This document shows, one piece after another, positions 61,514-64,000 of a DNA stretch of 64,000 nucleotides. This DNA comes from Bailinhaonella thermotolerans (GTDB taxonomy: Bacteria > Actinomycetota > Actinomycetes > Streptosporangiales > Streptosporangiaceae). The stretch spans positions 615,957 through 679,956 of the forward strand of contig NZ_QZEY01000004.1 in NCBI RefSeq assembly GCF_003594875.1, in the 5' to 3' direction. A program made the position numbers and the translations under genes. Each line of letters begins with the position of its first letter. The first letter of the stretch is position 1. A model generated the notes under the pieces. It was not told where the DNA came from. It worked only from the letters and a program-made list of their open reading frames with translations, and did not search any database.

Positions 61514-62137
61514 ATTCCAGCGAATAGTCTCCCGTATCATGTCAGGCATTTTCGTGCGGCTTCACGCCATTCCTTGCGGCTCCCGGGCTTAGCGGCCTGC
61601 GGCCATATCCCATTCAGTGCCGGGCTCTATCGGGGCCCATGAGCACGCAGCGAGCCCATAAACCTGAAACCTGCCACGCTGCGCCGACGGGCATCCCGGC
61701 GCGGCAGTGCGTTCCACGGTTCTCAGGCGTCGTCCGTCCCGCAAACACCACACCTGCACCACTATCGACTTCAGCACGGCCCAGCTTGGCAAGGATCACC
61801 CAACGCCACCACCGATTACGAGTCGGAGCCCGTTCACTGGACAGACCCTAAGATCGGCCGGACACCCAAGGATTTTCGCTACAGCTCTTCGAACGCGACG
61901 ACGTTGGCCACGTCATCTACATCGACGCCAGCGACACCGTGTTCTTCGTCTACGTCGCTCGTCTAAAACGAAGCCGAACCGCGAAACCGCCTTATCTCGG
62001 CTACAATCGTGCTCGATATGCCCGGCCGTACGGACAAGGGAGACCAGCGGCTCGAATCACTCGTCGATGGCACCTCCGCGCGTCAGCGCACCTTCGGGAC
62101 GTCTGCCCATGTGGGGTGCGCCGTAGCGACAGGAAGG
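61514..62137. other. Low-GC gap between repeat A and the immunity remnant
   Basis: No convincing gene is visible in these 624 bp. A third diverged piece of the integrase-downstream repeat (GAGCACGCAGCGAGCCCATA) occurs near 61639. A plus-strand frame near 61885-62000 weakly resembles small toxin proteins but lacks a start. Confidence 0.5.
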
Positions 62138-62318
62138 CTAGATTTCGCTGAGCAGCTCGGCTAGGAAGTAGCGGCATGCTTGATCTTCCGTGGCGAACAG
62201 TTTCTCCTCTTCATGGCGTCCTCTTTCGGAATAGTAGACAGACCAACCCGCGGGAAGCCGTTCAAGGCACAGAACGTCTGTCCGCCCAGTATGACCGATA
62301 CTGTAGGCCGCTGTCCAC
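62138..62318 (-). pseudogene. Presumed immunity protein of the TNT toxin, one frameshift
   Basis: GTG 62318 overlaps the toxin stop (TAGTG) and follows AAGGAG. The first codons read MDSGLQYRSYW. After removal of one G from the GGG run near 62291 the frame continues to a TAG at 62138 with LERLPAGWSVYYSERGRHEE and TEDQACRYFLAELLSEI. The WSVYYSERG...TEDxACRYxL pattern is that of small actinobacterial proteins found behind polymorphic toxins. About 60 residues; the immunity role is inferred from position. Confidence 0.6.
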
Positions 62319-63436
62319 TAATGTAACTCCTTAAGATATCCATCCAGCATGAACCTGTGGACCGAATCGGGAAGTTTGCGCTGAATCCCCCTCCAGGGAA
62401 TCCCTTTGTTGGGGCTGCAATTCGGGCTTGCACAGTAAATGCCTTCTGAACTTCGTAAATGTGGTATGTGTCGCGCTCGGCATGGAAGGGGATGCCTCGT
62501 TGAAGGAAGTGAGTTTCTTCGGAGGAGACGAAACTCCCTTGCCGAGACCCATATCGGTCGATCCTCGTGCCGGGGTTCAGCGTCTTCTTTACCGGTTCAT
62601 GTAGGAGTCCATTATTCGGGCGCCACGGGCTGGGCTCCAGTTCCTTCGAGGCAGTTCTGGCGGCGGTCGCAGGGCGGGCGAGGCCTTTGCCACAGTGGAC
62701 GCCGCGCGACCGGACAGCTTACCTGCGAGAAAGCCACGGACTTTGCCCGCCACGGCCCCGCCAAGAGCGCCGAGGGCGGCTCCGGTGAAGGTGGCTACTG
62801 CGGCGTCGAGGATGTTCTGTTGTTCTGCTGGGGTGTCCATCATGTAGGACGTGGCGCTGCTGGCCGCGCCGCCTAGGGCTGCGCAGCCGATGCTGCCCAC
62901 GCCTGCGGTGAGGGCGAGGCAGCCTGCGGTTACGGCTACTCCGACGACGGTGGAGACGATGACGGTTTTGTGTTCAGAGACCCAGTTGGAGACGTTGCGG
63001 GCGGTGTTGTTGACCCAGTTGCCGATGCCGCAGAGGAAGCAGGAGGGCTTCTGTTTTCCGGTGGCGGGGTAGCGGCGGGTGTAGCGGTCATTGTCGCCCC
63101 CCGGGCGCTGATGGTCATGTCCTTGTGGGGCTTCATGTTGTGGGGGCCCCATTTGGTGTTGGGGCCGCCGGAGCAGGACATGTAGAGGCAGTCGTCGGGG
63201 CGGAGGCCGTCGGGGGTCGCTGCTGGTGACGGGGCTGTTGTCGGCGTAGGCGTAGCCGTGCATCTGCTGGGGGTCGCTGACGTCGATGATGGGGTCGACG
63301 CTGAGGAAGCTGCCCAGGGCGGGGTCGTATTCGCGGCTCCGAGGTGGGTGAGGCCGGTCGAGGGGTCTTGGGTGCCGCCGACGCAGCCCTTTTCGCCGGG
63401 CCAGGTGGCGGGGGCGGTGCCGCGGGGGACGCCGGC
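62318..63436 (-). pseudogene. RHS polymorphic toxin C-terminus with TNT-type NAD+ glycohydrolase tip
   Basis: Pieces in three frames join into one protein: the RHS core end (PATWPGEKGCVGGTQDPSTG, EYDPALGSFLSVDPIIDVSD, MHGYAYADNSPV), an Ala/Gly-rich pre-toxin segment (63000-62700), and a TNT domain (LNPGTRIDRYGSRQGSFVSS, ERDTYHIYEVQKAFTVQA, LPDSVHRFMLDGYLKELH-stop). TNT domains hydrolyse NAD+ in target cells. At least five indels, mostly in G or C runs, break the frame, and all upstream RHS repeats are missing, so it is a pseudogene fragment. Confidence 0.75.
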
Positions 63437-63750
63437 CTGGGCCGACTCCGGGTTCGCCTTCACCAGCCCCGAGGGCTCGCGGCTGCACCTGCAGTACGTG
63501 ACCGATGAGTTCCACCGGCTCGCCCACCGGGCCGGGCTGCCGCCAATTCGGCTGCACGACCTGTCGCCACGGCGCCGCCTCCCTGGTGCTCGCCTCAGGG
63601 GTGGACATCAAGGTCGTCCAAGAGACCCTTGGGCACGTGTCCTCGGCCTTCACCCCGGACACCTACGCCAGCGTCTATCCACACATCGCCAAGGCCGCCG
63701 CCGAATCCACCGCCGCCCTGCTCGCCCGCCCCGCATCTGCCGTTAGCTGA
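63434..63750 (+). pseudogene. Tyrosine recombinase (integrase) C-terminal remnant
   Basis: ADSGFAFTSPEG and YVTDEFHRLAHRAGLPPIRL lead to the catalytic region HDL(R)HGAASLVLASG, and ETLGHVSSAFTPDTYASV supplies His and the nucleophile Tyr. An extra T near 63560 shifts the frame between HDL and RHG. The N-terminal two thirds are absent, replaced by the oppositely oriented RHS remnant. It lies next to repeat B, as integrase genes do beside their attachment site. Confidence 0.78.
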
Positions 63751-63794
63751 ACCCGAGCCTCCTGCGCGGGAGAACACGCATCGGAGGCTCCCGC

Positions 63795-63983
63795 GCAGGA
63801 GGCCCACGCCCCTTTGGGAACGATCACTGATGTGCCGAGTCCGTGCCCGCGAGCACACAGCGAGCCCACAGAGGCTAGAACTTTGGTCCATAGAGGCCCT
63901 GATCTTCGAGAAATCGCAGTTCAGAGCCTTGATCACAGCGCGCCCTGCAGGATTCGAACCTGCGACCGTCGGATTAGAAGTCC
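63795..63983. repeat. Direct repeat B / att-like site with tRNA-Arg(TCT) 3' half
   Basis: It is the second copy of the 189-bp repeat, 45 bp after the integrase remnant. Its minus-strand anticodon arm is perfect (TCGGA-CTTCTAA-TCCGA), but the 17 bases beyond it (63984-64000) do not form a tRNA D-arm. The window ends here, so a full tRNA cannot be ruled out completely. Confidence 0.75.
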
Positions 63984-64000
63984 GAGAATCCTCAGTCTGG

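Noticed and set aside
61885..62000. HigB/ParE-like small toxin on the plus strand
   Set aside because: The segment FFVYVARLKRSR only vaguely resembles such toxins, has no start codon or partner antitoxin, and lies in decayed DNA.
62161..62433. Stand-alone 90-residue minus-strand protein
   Set aside because: It is the middle of the broken TNT domain read through frameshifts into the immunity remnant; the GTG at 62433 is an internal Val codon.
63940..64000. Complete tRNA-Arg(TCT) gene at the right edge
   Set aside because: The anticodon and T-arms are good, but the 17 visible bases beyond the anticodon stem do not form a D-arm, so it is called an att-like fragment.

Overview
The window is chromosomal DNA of a very high-GC actinobacterium. 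GTG starts are frequent, there is one clear TTG start, and there are many one-component regulators, BTAD/NB-ARC, ECF42/DGPF and HbpS-type genes. The overall style fits Streptosporangiales, but the genus is an inference and no rRNA or housekeeping marker is present. About 50 intact genes can be supported, and the last 7 kb is partly decayed.

1-14.1 kb is a carbohydrate/glycoprotein-use locus. It holds a PL8 polysaccharide lyase (cut by the left edge), a LacI-family regulator, a 2-hydroxyacid dehydrogenase, an LplB/LplC-type ABC importer with its lipoprotein binding protein, an M60 (mucinase-like) metallopeptidase, an M1 aminopeptidase, a parallel beta-helix protein with a discoidin domain, and a GH29 fucosidase. 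Four copies of one LacI-type box (core GAANNCGCTTAC) sit at the lyase, dehydrogenase and transporter promoters, so the locus is probably one regulon.

14-31 kb is a mixed region: an amidase remnant, a BTAD/NB-ARC/TPR regulator, a divergent MarR-Bcr/CflA efflux pair with a perfect operator, a secreted lipase, an amino-acid permease, an AlkA-type glycosylase, a DGPF-ECF42 sigma pair, and an HbpS-like secreted sensor protein divergent from a SenS/SenR-like two-component pair and followed by an ankyrin lipoprotein.

31-38 kb holds a TetR gene, a CYP125-like P450 with a KstR2-like box upstream, a CopD-like membrane protein, an OhrR-like MarR gene with small membrane proteins, another MarR gene, and a divergent APC permease/TetR pair with twin operators. 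38.8-46.7 kb is a tightly coupled catabolic cluster: GntR, nitrilase, DUF2848, HpaB-like monooxygenase, cupin, flavin reductase, then an MHS transporter and a secreted amidohydrolase. It probably degrades an aromatic or N-heterocyclic compound.

46.9-61.2 kb holds a peroxiredoxin-like protein with an ECF sigma factor, a MarR-controlled MacB/FtsX-type ABC system, an azoreductase with twin operators, a sialidase-like Asp-box protein, an MFS/ArsR pair, a broken aldo/keto reductase, and a secreted S15-type peptidase divergent from a LysR gene. 61.3-64 kb is a degraded integrated element. It is flanked by 189-bp direct repeats carrying the 3' half of a tRNA-Arg(TCT), with a tyrosine-recombinase remnant and the C-terminal end of an RHS polymorphic toxin. 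That toxin tip reads as a TNT-type NAD+ glycohydrolase domain, followed by a small presumed immunity gene, all broken by single-base indels mainly in G/C runs.
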